DNA of 64,000 bases from Andalucia godoyi (GCA_009859145.1 VRVR01000019.1:155073-219072), one strand, 5' to 3'; shown: positions 8,926 through 19,607, numbered from the stretch's first letter. Made by a program: numbers and translations. Notes: generated by a model not told the origin, from the letters alone.

Positions 8926-11205
8926 TCATAGCGACGATGTCTTTGCAGCAGTGCTCGTTTTCTTCGGTTTTGACTGCCCACTGCGCACTTTTTCGGGATG
9001 CTCGGTCCTTGTGTTGGAAGGCACGGAACTCCTCTCCTCGGCCTCAGCAGCAACGGGCTTCGCCTTCTTACTGGGAAGAAGAATCCTTGTGGACTCCGCT
9101 TGCTCCTCCACTTCCTCACTGCTCGCCTCAAGCTGAGGTCGCTTACGAGAGTTCTCAACTGGGATCGAGTCATCAATGTTGGGCTCATCGGTTTCTTCGA
9201 GATTCCGGTCCGCAGTGGGGATTTCGTTGCTGATCTTCTTGAGCTTGCAAACATAGAAGCCGTCCATATTGTGGACGTGAGGATAGATCCGACGACTGAG
9301 GCTCAAACTGGGGTGGAACCGACGAGAGCGATACTTCACAAAACCGGGAACGCCAAACGGAAGGCCACTTTCCACGACCTTGACATTTCGTTTTCGCAGA
9401 GCATATGCAATGACGTCTTCGTTTTCTTCGACGGTGACTGTGCACGTTGAATACGTGATGTATCCGCCCGTTTTAGAATTCGCATCCACACAGTCGATGG
9501 CAGCAAGGATCAGCTGTTTTTGCAAGTACGCACAATCGCGAATATCGGAAAATTGTTTGGAGGTCTTGACAGACACATCCTTGGAGACGACACCAAGACC
9601 AGAGCAAGGAGCATCGAGCAACACTCGATCAAAGCCTTGCATGATCTTTGGATACTTGCGACCGTCATAGTTCGTTACAACAGCAATGCGAACACCCATT
9701 CGATGCAGATTGGCGTTTAACGCCTTCAGACGATCCTTGTTTGAATCGTTTGCAAACAGCGTACCCTCGTTTCGCATCAGGGCAGCCATGTAACTCGTCT
9801 TGCCTCCAGGAGCGGCTGCCATATCCAAGACACGCTCTCCCGGAAGTGGGTTCAAAGAAACGACTGGGAGGAAAGAGGACGCACTCTGAATCATATAGTG
9901 TCCTGCAAGGTACTCTGGTGTTGCTCCTACTGGAACTGCAGAATCAAAAATTTGCAGACCTACCTTGGACCACTCACCCAATGGGTCCAAATTCACACCG
10001 CGCGACAACAAAGCCTGTGCAAGATCACGGCGACGAACCTTCAGTGTATTTGCGCGGATTGTGACAGGGCGCGGCTGCTCGGAGGAATCAAGGTACGGCA
10101 TGACCTGGTCCATCGGCAACAGCTGCAAGATGCGATCCATCACAAACTCATTGTATCCGTATACCGCACACAAGTCGCGCATCAAACTGTCGCGATATTC
10201 TGCGCGCGAGCGATTTTGGTCACGCAATTCGGAAAAATTTGCCAGTGTTTGCAAGGTTTTCTCCACCCGCTTCTTGACAATGTTCACATCCTCGGTTGAC
10301 AGAACTCCCGGAATAACAGTCGTCCCCGTTTCATCACCGTCCTCATTGTTCTTACTCCCATCTCGAGCAGATGTCTCTTCTCTTTCCGCGTTCAATTCCA
10401 AATCATCATCCCCGTCCACTTCGCTTTCTTCCTCAGTGCCATCAGAATCAGTTTCCTCGTCTTCGTCATCCTGTTCGTCGTCGTCGTCTTCTTCTTCTTC
10501 GGACTCCGACTCCGACTCTGGTTCAACAACCTTCTTTCCCTTGTCAATGGTTGCTGCCTTGGGCGGAGCTTGTTTTGCAGCAGCGCCCTTCTTGCTGCCT
10601 TTTGAAAGAGCAGCCATGTGTCTAAGTTCTGCCTCGGCTTCTTCTTCCTCCTGCTTCCGTCTCGCAGACTCCTTCTTCGCCTCTCGTTCAAATGCAGTCT
10701 CCTCTTCCGATTCATCACCATCGCTATCGCCGTCACCTGCACCACCACGACCATTCGAATCTTCCTCAGAGCTGTCGCCCATTTCCAACACAGTCTTGTT
10801 TGTCTTTCGAACACCAAGCTGCTCAAAATTCTTCTTTTCCTTTGCACTCAACGCGGCCCTTGGTTTCTGCTCGACTACAACAGCCTTTTTCGCATTCTTC
10901 GCACTCTTGCTCGCAGTCCGTGACGCAGGCGCAACCGTCCCGTCTGACTCTGACTCTGACTCTGACGAAGGATTTACAAAACTGAATCCATCCTCTGCAT
11001 CCACCATCTCCAGCTCTTCTTCTTCGCTCGAGAACTCATCCTCGTCTTTCGCATGCCTGGCACGTTTCGCAAAGTCCTTTGCAGACAAGAACTGCGACTT
11101 CCCGCCTTTCAAAGGCTTCGTTGGCGCAGCAACGACAGCAGCAGCAGACGTCCTCAAGGAGGCAGCCTTTGCAGGAACGGCCTTTTTCAGTTCTTGGCGA
11201 GCCAT
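8926..11205 (-). CDS. NOP2: NOP2/NSUN1 rRNA cytosine-C5 methyltransferase
   Basis: A 759-residue nucleolar RNA m5C methyltransferase, expected to modify 25S/28S rRNA and support large-subunit assembly. Residues 1-300 are highly charged, with Ser/Glu/Asp tracts and Lys-rich stretches typical of nucleolar proteins. A NOP2-type pre-domain lies near 330-445. The Rossmann methyltransferase follows: SAM motif 'LDMAAAPGGKT' (460-470), 'DAPCSG' (531-536) and 'TYSTCT' (584-589) carrying the catalytic Cys588. C-terminal 'RRFHPS..RRIYPHVHNMDGFYV' is diagnostic for Nop2 over other NSUN enzymes. It ends in a basic Lys/Ser tail. The start is the ATG at 11205. It is a single exon. Confidence 0.95.
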   Translation of the reverse strand: MARQELKKAVPAKAASLRTSAAAVVAAPTKPLKGGKSQFLSAKDFAKRARHAKDEDEFSSEEEELEMVDAEDGFSFVNPSSESESESDGTVAPASRTASKSAKNAKKAVVVEQKPRAALSAKEKKNFEQLGVRKTNKTVLEMGDSSEEDSNGRGGAGDGDSDGDESEEETAFEREAKKESARRKQEEEEAEAELRHMAALSKGSKKGAAAKQAPPKAATIDKGKKVVEPESESESEEEEDDDDEQDDEDEETDSDGTEEESEVDGDDDLELNAEREETSARDGSKNNEDGDETGTTVIPGVLSTEDVNIVKKRVEKTLQTLANFSELRDQNRSRAEYRDSLMRDLCAVYGYNEFVMDRILQLLPMDQVMPYLDSSEQPRPVTIRANTLKVRRRDLAQALLSRGVNLDPLGEWSKVGLQIFDSAVPVGATPEYLAGHYMIQSASSFLPVVSLNPLPGERVLDMAAAPGGKTSYMAALMRNEGTLFANDSNKDRLKALNANLHRMGVRIAVVTNYDGRKYPKIMQGFDRVLLDAPCSGLGVVSKDVSVKTSKQFSDIRDCAYLQKQLILAAIDCVDANSKTGGYITYSTCTVTVEENEDVIAYALRKRNVKVVESGLPFGVPGFVKYRSRRFHPSLSLSRRIYPHVHNMDGFYVCKLKKISNEIPTADRNLEETDEPNIDDSIPVENSRKRPQLEASSEEVEEQAESTRILLPSKKAKPVAAEAEERSSVPSNTRTEHPEKVRSGQSKPKKTSTAAKTSSL

Positions 11206-11583
11206 TGTGCACTGTGAAGAAACACCAATAATCTATATAAAAAGAATAAGAGTATCGATCCAACAAGCCCAATAATGATCACGAAACCAAGACATAAGCA
11301 AGAAAGGAAAAGTAAAAACAACGCGAAACGAGAAAATGGGAAATCTGGCCTTTCAAATTTCGCTCTTCTGCTCTTTTCGCATGCCTTTTCCTCTTGCTTT
11401 ATTACAGTCGATTTTTCCAGTTCAAGATAAAAAAGGCTGACCAAAGGACCTTCACTTTATGGTTCATACGTGGTGAGCTCCAGTCAACTATTTACATGTA
11501 TATATATTCTGTTTTCTGCGGTTTCGGTACGTTGTAAATATTGGGAAGAGAGAGGAGAGAGAGGAGAGAGAGGAGAGAGAGAA
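11206..11583. promoter_or_regulatory. Shared intergenic region between divergent NOP2 and GPN1
   Basis: The two start codons are 378 bp apart and face away from each other, so this is probably a bidirectional promoter. It has an AT-rich centre, and a GAGAGAGG array (11549-11582) abuts the GPN1 start codon. A possible upstream in-frame GPN1 start at 11470 is less likely because it would read through this array. Confidence 0.5.
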
Positions 11584-12708
11584 ATGTCGTCGTCTTCTGG
11601 GAAAAAACATCAACCGGTCGTGTGTCTTGTGATTGGGATGGCTGGATCCGGGAAATCGACGCTGATGCAGCGTTTGTGTGCACACACGTTTTCAATGTCG
11701 AAGCGAGATCCATCGAGTCATGGACAACCGTATATAGTGAATCTTGATCCAGCGGTTCATGGAGGCCTTCGGTTTCCGGCGCACATTGACATTCGCCAAA
11801 GCATTGATTACAAATCAGTGATGAAACAGTATGAGCTAGGACCGAATGGAGCCATTATGACGTGTCTCAACTTGTTTGGAACAAAGATGCATGAGCTCAT
11901 GCAGCTTTTGGAGACAAAGGTGGACAAGGACCCGCTTTTGGAATATGTGTGGGTGGATACTCCCGGGCAAATCGAGGTGTTTACTTGGAGTGCGTCTGGA
12001 TCGCTTATTACACAGTGCTTTGCAACCGCACTCCCCACGGTTCTGCTGTATGTCGTGGATGCAGAACGTTCGCGCAGTTCGCCAAACACTTTTATGAGTA
12101 ACATGCTCTATGCCTGCAGTATCATGTACAAGACCCAGCTTCCAATGCTGGTTGTGTTCAACAAGAGTGATCTTGTCTCGGATCCCGAGATCTTGCATTC
12201 ATGGATGACGGACCCAAGCGAGCTGCAGAGTGCATTGCAGGTTTCAAGAGAGTCGCAGTCCTCGTATTATTCGGATCTCTCGTATTCTCTCTCGCTGGTT
12301 TTGGATTCGTTTTACGAAAACATACGGTCGTGTGCTGTATCAGCCGTGACGGGAGCCGGAGTCGATACACTGTTGGAAAACATCGAATTGTGCAAGCAGG
12401 AGTTCAATGCAAACTACAAGGAATCGCTCAAGCTTCAAAGCGCAGAGCACATGAAGAGGCTCGAGGCAGACTTGGCCAAGTCGACAATCGATGATGCTGG
12501 TGGTGCCGGCTCTTATGGAGGCCCTCTTCTTGCACAGAGCATTCCTCTCAAAGCCAAGAACAACGCGTTTTATGCCGACAACGACGACGACGATGACAAT
12601 GATGACGACGGGCTAGCTGGCGGTGACGCAGACATGAACAATGAACCAGAGGAAGAGCTGGATGATGATTTGCCCGACGACCCTCGATTGCGGAGAGCTG
12701 GCATCTGA
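11584..12708 (+). CDS. GPN1: GPN-loop GTPase 1 (RNA polymerase II assembly factor)
   Basis: A 374-residue GTPase of the GPN/ATP_bind_1 family. GPN1 (XAB1, yeast Npa3) helps assemble RNA polymerase II and import it into the nucleus. The P-loop 'GMAGSGKST' is at residues 18-26. The family-defining Gly-Pro-Asn insertion 'LGPNGAI' is near 85-91. 'DTPGQIE' (switch II) is near 124-130 and the guanine-specificity motif 'NKSD' near 195. The C-terminal ~40 residues are Asp/Glu-rich, as in GPN1 orthologues. The chosen ATG places the P-loop at the usual distance from the N-terminus. Confidence 0.93.
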   Translation: MSSSSGKKHQPVVCLVIGMAGSGKSTLMQRLCAHTFSMSKRDPSSHGQPYIVNLDPAVHGGLRFPAHIDIRQSIDYKSVMKQYELGPNGAIMTCLNLFGTKMHELMQLLETKVDKDPLLEYVWVDTPGQIEVFTWSASGSLITQCFATALPTVLLYVVDAERSRSSPNTFMSNMLYACSIMYKTQLPMLVVFNKSDLVSDPEILHSWMTDPSELQSALQVSRESQSSYYSDLSYSLSLVLDSFYENIRSCAVSAVTGAGVDTLLENIELCKQEFNANYKESLKLQSAEHMKRLEADLAKSTIDDAGGAGSYGGPLLAQSIPLKAKNNAFYADNDDDDDNDDDGLAGGDADMNNEPEEELDDDLPDDPRLRRAGI

Positions 12709-12973
12709 GTGCCCAATCCCCCTTCTTTACCGTCTAAATGGATGTGAATTGTTGCGACGAAGTGCTGTGGATAAAATGCGACAAGGCCAACAGGCATCAG
12801 ACGCCGTGGTTGTAGGGGGTGTTCGCACCATTCAGGATGATGGATTCAGCAAACAAAAAGCCGCGGGATTGCATTGAATGTGCATATGTTTGGGGAGGAA
12901 AAGAAAGCGCATGGCGACCGACTTATTGTACATTAAATGTTAACGTTGTTGTTTCGTTTCTACAATAACCCAC

Positions 12974-15900
12974 CTAGTTGAACAAAGGGGCTGGATCATG
13001 TTGCGGAGGCGTCGGGAGAATTGGAACGTCTTCGCTCATTTGCCGAGCATGTCGAGCGCCGCGGCGTGCGCCACGATTGTCAACCGTCGAAGCGACAAGC
13101 GGAAGGGCGTCACTGTTGCTCGCTTCCACAAAATCCACTGTGATTGACAATCGAGGAGAAACTACTGCCTGGGTCGCGGAGGCAGAATCAATGTTGTCGG
13201 TAGACGTGGAGGATGGAAATGAACCGCTCGACGTAGTTCGTCCACCCATTGACGAACCCAAAATATTCATCGAAACAAGAGACGCAGCCGAGGACTTGTC
13301 AGAATGCGCGTGAACGGAGACGTATGCATCCAACAAAGAGAGGCCCTCATCATCGAACAGCGCTAGCTCGAACATTTCGTGAATAAACCGTCTGGCATTC
13401 AGCCTGAACCGAAAACGCTCCATCAGGACCATCGCATGTGCAGCAAGGATAGGGTCCAGGAACAAATCGCTATTTTCGGTTCGCAATTTTCGAATCGCTT
13501 TGGAGGATACCTCTTGGATAACGGGGTTACTCAATCCGCAAATATGGCGTATGATTTCAACGTATATATTCGGATCGACGGAGCATTTGGAAAATGCTTC
13601 GACATCACCATCATTCTCAACATCCAATGCGTCTTCTCGGTTAGCGACATCAAGAACGGGCTCCTTCGAGTACAGCTCGGAGACGTGCGTCGCAGACCCT
13701 TGAAACGACGGCTTTCGCTCGACGGTGAAGAAATTGGTCAAATCGCGAGGCAGGGCAACTTTCAGGGAACATTCCCAACCCAGACGCTCGACAAGTGCTC
13801 TTCCACCAGGAGAAACAGAAAAAAGCGATATTATGTAGCAGCAGGTTCCACGAACAGACAAAGAAGGGTGATTGAAAGCCATGTCAGAGACGTGGCGGAG
13901 AAAGTGTGGCTCCTTTGCCAGAAGCAGACTCAGACCATACTCGGATGCACCAATCCAACCGGTTGCCCACAAGGCTGCGGTCTGCTTGGGGCACTGGGTA
14001 AGAGCACTCTCAATCATCCTGTCCAAGACACCAGAAGCGTTCAAGAGAAACGCGCATCCTTCCTCTGTCCTGCAGAGTTCACCGAAGAAATGAAGTGGCA
14101 ACACAATGGAGCTCTCTGTGTGCTTGAAAACGGATCTGCCCTTCTTGGACAGCGAAGACAAGAGCGACGAATCACCGCGTAGCTCAAATGCCTCCTCCAG
14201 AGATCGTTCGACCACATCAACGTAAACGTCGCATTCAGTCGCCAACCACGTGTCCATCTGTCGTTGCAGCCATCCGTCGGCCATCGCGATTGCCAAACCA
14301 TCTGATCTTGCGAGAAACCTGAGGAGCAGTGAACAACCAGGAACATCCATCAGAGCAGTTCTGGGCGGATGCATAATGAGAGCGTCCAAATGGCTATCCG
14401 ACGCCATCATTGCATCTTCCAGAATCGCTCGGGCGGTCCGCACTATCTCCTCCCAAGGATCCTCCAACATTGCTTTTAATAATCCAATGCCCCACTCCGA
14501 AAAATTCGGCATTTTGTTATTCAACATTGTTCGCAGGTGCATCGCCGCGACGAATCGGATCTTATTTGACCCAGACATGGCGGCTGTCGTCAGCAAATTC
14601 CGCGCGTATTGGTTGTAGGTTTCGTCGACCAACGAGTAGTCAAAATGCTTCATGACCAACTGCGCTAGATCATCTCGATTCAATTTGGAATCGACTAGTC
14701 GATACAAAACAGGAAACGCATCCAGTTCTACAAGCAAGAGAATACCCCGAGGATGCGAGGACAGCTCCCCAAGAAGTGCGAAGAAGTCTCGACTCATCTT
14801 GATCCCGACAACCTGCGACGCAAAGGGCCTGAACTCAAACTGCACGCCATTTCGTCCTGCAGAGGACGAAGGCGTCGGCGGGCCGCTAAACGCTCCGCTG
14901 GGCGGAGGAGCAGTCGAGCTGTTTAGCTCATCGCGCAAGTACTTGACAATCTGATTCACAAGTCCAGATGCAGCCAAAAACTTGATGAAACGATCAGTGC
15001 TGCACAAACGGCGAATGAGTATTCGACCAACCCGCGTGTACTTCTCTTCCAGGTTTGACAAGTATGGCTCGTCAACAAACAAATGCTTGTCTGGTTTGAA
15101 AAACGAGGTAATACGCTTCACAAATTTGGACTTTTCCATAGCGTCCTTCATCTTATCGGGGTTGGAAAAAGGACCCTCCAGCAATGTGTAAATGAGAGAA
15201 AAGTTCCATTTCTGGAAATCCTTGAACAAATTCACTCCAGTGTCCTTCATCATTGCGACGGTATCGATCAGTGCTGTTTCCTTGGAAATTCGATACTCAT
15301 CAATGTGGCGAGCGAGAATGCTCTTCCGAGCTCGGTCAATATTGACCTGATGCATGATAGAGCCATGCAACGCTTCCACCCCTCGAGATTGCAGATACGT
15401 ATCCCAGGAATCGTGTAATTGCAGACATCGTTTTGCAGAAAGTGTCGTTTCCGACAACGCAAGCACGAGAATCAGCAAGCGTGATGACTTTTCAGACATC
15501 GGGGACTCCCGCATGAGCGCATCCACCACGCCGGTATGGTAGTATCCAGAAAGCACAAACGAAAGAAAAATATCGACAAGATCCACACGATATGCTTCGC
15601 TTGCTGCAGCCCATCGCGACCAAGCTTGCTTCTGATCCTGCTTTCCATCTCGAAGGACACTCTTTCCAACAATTGTGGACTGCCTTCGAGAGCGATTCTG
15701 CGGCGACGCAACGGGAAATGAAGCGTGCTTACTACTGCTGCTTGCCGTCAGTGCTGCAGCAGAACTGGCAACGCGCTCGTGTCCTGCTCCTCCTCCTTTA
15801 GGAGACATTGGGGTTGACGAAGAGGAGTACGAGGTACTGTTGAAGAGCGAGATCCAATCCGCAGCTGAGCCAAGTGCGTCTGCGTACTCTTCCGGATTCA

Positions 15901-16810
15901 AAAAATTGGACACCTTGTTGGGAGCGATGGATCTGAGAATCTCGTACAACATGTCCACAATGGCCTGCTTTCGAATGACGGACCCATTCTGGCGGAGAAC
16001 GTATACAACCGACCTAAGTTCTGCACACAGTGCAATTGTGCCCGCCCATGTGCGAAAAAGCATGCAAATCGCTCGAATGGCAAGCGCAAACCGTCTCTTT
16101 CCGTCGTCGTCGTCCAAAGACAACTCCAAATCCGTGAACGGCAAGAAGAGCAGCTTGAGATCCAGATACGGTCGAATGAACAGTCGATGAGATTCTGCAT
16201 CCAGTACATACGCCAGAGCCCTGATGACGGAGACAGACATGTCTGCAAATAACGGGTCGATCGAAATCTGCACTAGCGTGCGAATACCGTTCGCTCTTGC
16301 AACTGCACGAGGATTCACAATCAGCAAATCGCGCAAGATTTCCGCAGCTCGTCTTCGCATGCCATCATCTATAAATTCAACAATTGACACAAGAGTATGA
16401 ACACATATCCGTGGGAGAGACTTTCCGTGGAGCCAAACAGCGTGTGCAATGAACTTCAGCGCTTGCAGCCGCTCTTTGGACAGTTTCTTATCTCGTTCTG
16501 CAGATCTGCACACGAAAAACTGACACTGGTGTCTCCAACACTCCACAAGAAACTCAGGAGTAACTGCGAATCCTCGGATGGTCTTGAGCGACGCAATCCT
16601 CACGAATCGATTGAAGTCGCAGAGACCCTTTCGTATTAGACGAATCAGATCCTGCTGCGGAAGTTTTGCATAGAACGCTTGCGAACCAAGTTCCCGATAG
16701 AGCTCCACGAGTTTGGGAAGCATTCCCACTTTGGCATCATCCGACGCATTAGGACGCTGCAGTTCCTCGAGCAGTACTTCCAAATGCTCTTCATGAACCG
16801 ACGTTGCCAT
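12974..16810 (-). CDS. Rictor/Pianissimo-type TORC2 subunit
   Basis: A 1278-residue alpha-helical repeat protein. Rictor (yeast Avo3, Dictyostelium Pianissimo) is the defining scaffold of TOR complex 2, which phosphorylates AGC kinases and controls the actin cytoskeleton and growth. The N-terminal block (about residues 25-250) matches the Rictor N-terminal region, with 'LPQQDLIRLIRKGLCDFNRFVR'-like helices. The middle block 'LVMKHFDYSLVDETYNQYARNLLTTA' and the later 'SVRGTCCYIISLFSVSPGGRALVERLGW' match conserved Rictor segments. A Ser/Pro-rich insert lies near 340-400 and a Ser-rich tail follows residue 1190. The codon at 16814-16816 is GTG, so I take the ATG at 16810. The length is close to the amoebal protein and shorter than the human one. 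Confidence 0.87.
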   Translation of the reverse strand: MATSVHEEHLEVLLEELQRPNASDDAKVGMLPKLVELYRELGSQAFYAKLPQQDLIRLIRKGLCDFNRFVRIASLKTIRGFAVTPEFLVECWRHQCQFFVCRSAERDKKLSKERLQALKFIAHAVWLHGKSLPRICVHTLVSIVEFIDDGMRRRAAEILRDLLIVNPRAVARANGIRTLVQISIDPLFADMSVSVIRALAYVLDAESHRLFIRPYLDLKLLFLPFTDLELSLDDDDGKRRFALAIRAICMLFRTWAGTIALCAELRSVVYVLRQNGSVIRKQAIVDMLYEILRSIAPNKVSNFLNPEEYADALGSAADWISLFNSTSYSSSSTPMSPKGGGAGHERVASSAAALTASSSSKHASFPVASPQNRSRRQSTIVGKSVLRDGKQDQKQAWSRWAAASEAYRVDLVDIFLSFVLSGYYHTGVVDALMRESPMSEKSSRLLILVLALSETTLSAKRCLQLHDSWDTYLQSRGVEALHGSIMHQVNIDRARKSILARHIDEYRISKETALIDTVAMMKDTGVNLFKDFQKWNFSLIYTLLEGPFSNPDKMKDAMEKSKFVKRITSFFKPDKHLFVDEPYLSNLEEKYTRVGRILIRRLCSTDRFIKFLAASGLVNQIVKYLRDELNSSTAPPPSGAFSGPPTPSSSAGRNGVQFEFRPFASQVVGIKMSRDFFALLGELSSHPRGILLLVELDAFPVLYRLVDSKLNRDDLAQLVMKHFDYSLVDETYNQYARNLLTTAAMSGSNKIRFVAAMHLRTMLNNKMPNFSEWGIGLLKAMLEDPWEEIVRTARAILEDAMMASDSHLDALIMHPPRTALMDVPGCSLLLRFLARSDGLAIAMADGWLQRQMDTWLATECDVYVDVVERSLEEAFELRGDSSLLSSLSKKGRSVFKHTESSIVLPLHFFGELCRTEEGCAFLLNASGVLDRMIESALTQCPKQTAALWATGWIGASEYGLSLLLAKEPHFLRHVSDMAFNHPSLSVRGTCCYIISLFSVSPGGRALVERLGWECSLKVALPRDLTNFFTVERKPSFQGSATHVSELYSKEPVLDVANREDALDVENDGDVEAFSKCSVDPNIYVEIIRHICGLSNPVIQEVSSKAIRKLRTENSDLFLDPILAAHAMVLMERFRFRLNARRFIHEMFELALFDDEGLSLLDAYVSVHAHSDKSSAASLVSMNILGSSMGGRTTSSGSFPSSTSTDNIDSASATQAVVSPRLSITVDFVEASNSDALPLVASTVDNRGARRGARHARQMSEDVPILPTPPQHDPAPLFN

Positions 16811-17368
16811 TCGCACTCTCTCCCTCCTGCGTGCCTGCCTACCTGCCTATCCGTCCGTCGGTTTTGGTAAGCCCAACAAAAACTGCACAAACTACACAAA
16901 CAGCAACAAAGTCCGTTCAGCTCGGTCAACAAGTCAATTCGTACGCGCTGTATTCACTCTATGTGTGAAGAAGCCTCTCGAAGCCAACAGATTACGTATG
17001 GATGGATGAACGGATGGATGAACGGATGGATGAACGGATGGATGAACGGATGGATGAACGGATGGATGAGGATGGGTCTATACTGCTCAAAAAATGGTGT
17101 CGGTGTCCCTGTTTCGGAAACGTGGTGCAGCTATTCCAAGGATAAAAAGTCTCCAGAGCTCACAACGTACGTCCCGTGAAACGGTGGGGGGGAAAGAGGG
17201 GGAAAAAAATAATACAAGGAAATGCTGCTTCTCGATTTGCTTCCGCCAATCGGCATTCGATCGAAAAAACGCCGACTGTTACGTGATGAAGCGGTACAGC
17301 AGATGATGGAGCTGTTCGCGAGTCGTCTCTTCTCTGCAAAAAATTATGATAAATAAATAAATAAAACA

Positions 17369-17402
<34 letters not shown>

Positions 17403-17458
17403 TGAAAAGAAAAAAAGAAAAAGGTAGAAGCTGTCTTCTGATCTTCATGTTATCCGTC
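16811..17458. other. Intergenic region upstream of Rictor with 12-bp tandem repeat
   Basis: A run of GGATGGATGAAC units lies at about 16997-17072, a G/A-rich tract near 17184-17215 and an AAT array at 17371-17402. I see no credible gene. It is probably the Rictor promoter plus the 3' flank of the aminopeptidase gene. Confidence 0.5.
16997..17072. repeat. GGATGGATGAAC minisatellite
   Basis: About six direct copies of a 12-mer. It translates as a Met-Asn-Gly-Trp repeat, but no gene context supports coding. Confidence 0.9.
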
Positions 17459-19294
17459 CTACTGGGCAAGGCCCAAGTCGCGGGCGACCATCTTGGAACA
17501 GATCGCATGATACGCATTACGCATACGAGCAAACAAGGTCAAAGCACGTTCGTTGCCCTCTGGCCCGGCCTGCACCAACGACCGGAAAAGCGGACGTACA
17601 AACTTCATGCGGCCAAACTCTTGAAGGAATTTCTCCACCAGCGGAAAGACAGACACGTCGCCAGACTTCAGACAGACCTGATAAAATGCAAAGCGAATCT
17701 CTGCATTTCGGGTGTCATTGATGCGGTACGCAGTCTCCATTTCACGCAACACAGCATGGTCGACAGGACATGCATGCTGCAACATGAATTCAAAATAGTA
17801 GATGCGCTGTTTTGGAGTCCACGAGAAGTAGGAAGCATCGACTTTCTTGGACAGGGCCGAGGCTTCGCAGACGTCTGCCAATGACCGGTCGATCTTCGGC
17901 ATCAGCTTCGGCATGCCAGGAGAATACAACAAGTCGTCCCAATCGATCTTCGCCAAAACGTCTTGCCGATTCTGCTTCGTAAAGTAGCTGATGAAGTGGT
18001 TCTTGAAATCATCCGAGTCGATTGCCTTGTGCGCAAACGTGCGGAAGTAAGATCGATAGTACTCGTCCATGACAGGATCGTCGTCGACCATCTGCTCAAC
18101 AGCGAGAAGGAACAAAGACCCCTTTTCGTACGGCACAGAACTGAAAGCGTCGTCGGGATCGTCCTCAGTGGTGATGGGCGGGACTAGCTGCGTGAACGGG
18201 TGGTCGTGTCCGTAGCGGTCGACATCAGCTTTCAGCGCATTGTACCCAATAAGGACTTCAAGATGTCGCGCCGCCTGTCCTTCTCTCCTTCCGAGAACCT
18301 TGCGTTCCAAAACGACATCATTCGACTCGTTGAGCCAGAAATGTGCCCACGACTTGGACGTAACCAGATTTCCAGACCAGGCATGAAGGACTTCATGAAG
18401 GAGGACATTCATAAGCGACTTGTCTCCAGCCAGAATAGAGGGAGTACAGAACGTCAGCGTACCTTCCATGCCGCCGTACGGGAATGAGAACGGCATACTG
18501 AGCGCGTCCTGGCGACCGAATGCGTACGGAATGAGGCATTCTTCTGCAGACGAGACGAACACTTCCAAATCCGAATACTCGCTCTGGCACAAATCGGCAA
18601 CCTCTGGCTCACTCCAGACTCCACAGCGATGGGAGATCGGGCGGAACTCCAAGTTGCCACACGCTAGCGCAATCAAATACGAAGGAATCGATGTGTTTTG
18701 CTCGTATTCGAACAGAGTTTCGTCGTCTGAAACCGGATTGGTGCTCTTCAGGACTCCGGAGACGACAACTTTGAGAGGATTCTTGCACCGAACAGCAGCA
18801 GAATAAGTGATTTTCACGGCGGGCGTGTCCTGGCAGGGAAGCAGAGAACGGGCATGGATGGCCTGGCACTGCGTAAACATGAACGGATGTTTTCCTCCGG
18901 TAGTTTGCACAGGAGCAAGCCACGAGATTGCAGAGCTCTGAGGAGTCGTCGTGTACTCGACAGTCAATGAAAACGCAGCAGCGTCGAACCCATCCGGAAG
19001 CCGGACCGTCAGCTTAGAGCCCTTGGCGCGATGCTCATCCGCAAATGAAAACTCGCATTCTTGACCTGTTGCATCCAGTAGAGTGGAGGCGACGCTGACT
19101 TTGGATACTGCCAAGTAACGAGTATCGAGGGTTACGATCGCCGCGGTAACATCGGCGGCAGTGCGGACCATGTCCAGCCGAACTGAGCCTGCAAGCTCAG
19201 ACCGAGCAAAGTCGACAAACAGCGAAAGGTGCACGTGCTTCGTCACATATACATCAATGTTTGCATACGATGAAGGATCAGTGAACGCAGGCAT
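17459..19294 (-). CDS. M1-family zinc aminopeptidase, leukotriene-A4-hydrolase type
   Basis: A 611-residue metallopeptidase whose length and architecture match LTA4H/aminopeptidase B. It has a beta-sheet N-terminal domain (1 to about 205), a catalytic domain and an ARM-like helical C-terminal domain (about 460-611). The zinc site is present: 'HEVLH' near 299-303 and the downstream Glu in 'FWLNE' near 322. 'LAGDKSLMNVLLHE' and 'GNLVTSKSWAHFWLNE' are close to the LTA4H consensus. The substrate-binding GxMEN motif instead reads 'GGMEG' and the following loop is about one residue shorter. The usual 'NEGHT' reads 'NESND'. Cleavage of N-terminal residues is probable; epoxide hydrolase activity cannot be inferred. 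The codon at 19300 is GTG, so I use the ATG at 19294. Confidence 0.88.
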   Translation of the reverse strand: MPAFTDPSSYANIDVYVTKHVHLSLFVDFARSELAGSVRLDMVRTAADVTAAIVTLDTRYLAVSKVSVASTLLDATGQECEFSFADEHRAKGSKLTVRLPDGFDAAAFSLTVEYTTTPQSSAISWLAPVQTTGGKHPFMFTQCQAIHARSLLPCQDTPAVKITYSAAVRCKNPLKVVVSGVLKSTNPVSDDETLFEYEQNTSIPSYLIALACGNLEFRPISHRCGVWSEPEVADLCQSEYSDLEVFVSSAEECLIPYAFGRQDALSMPFSFPYGGMEGTLTFCTPSILAGDKSLMNVLLHEVLHAWSGNLVTSKSWAHFWLNESNDVVLERKVLGRREGQAARHLEVLIGYNALKADVDRYGHDHPFTQLVPPITTEDDPDDAFSSVPYEKGSLFLLAVEQMVDDDPVMDEYYRSYFRTFAHKAIDSDDFKNHFISYFTKQNRQDVLAKIDWDDLLYSPGMPKLMPKIDRSLADVCEASALSKKVDASYFSWTPKQRIYYFEFMLQHACPVDHAVLREMETAYRINDTRNAEIRFAFYQVCLKSGDVSVFPLVEKFLQEFGRMKFVRPLFRSLVQAGPEGNERALTLFARMRNAYHAICSKMVARDLGLAQ

Positions 19295-19365
19295 CTCCAC
19301 CCCCTATTCTCTCCACGCTCTCTACCCCGTGCAGTGTGCCGTGCCGTGTGCAACAGAAGAACGCT

Positions 19366-19428
<63 letters not shown>

Positions 19429-19607
19429 AACGCCCATTGGGACCTTTGAGAACTGCCCACCTGAGAAGCAAGCATCAGGCGGATCTAGCATCAAGGAAAC
19501 TGAATGAAATCCCAAGGATCCTTCCGTTTTTACCGAGTGGCGATCGATAAAAAGGCTGTTGCTTATCACACGTTCATGTTCCCACGGAGCTTCTCGGGTT
19601 TGATGCA
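19295..19607. promoter_or_regulatory. Divergent promoter region with GA/CA microsatellite
   Basis: 313 bp separate the divergent aminopeptidase and FMC1-like genes. The region contains a (GA)n(CA)n tract at about 19371-19425. I recognise no core promoter motif. Confidence 0.45.

Noticed and set aside
16997-17072. CRISPR-like or coding repeat (GGATGGATGAAC)
   Set aside because: Units are contiguous with no spacers, and the host is eukaryotic; this is a minisatellite.
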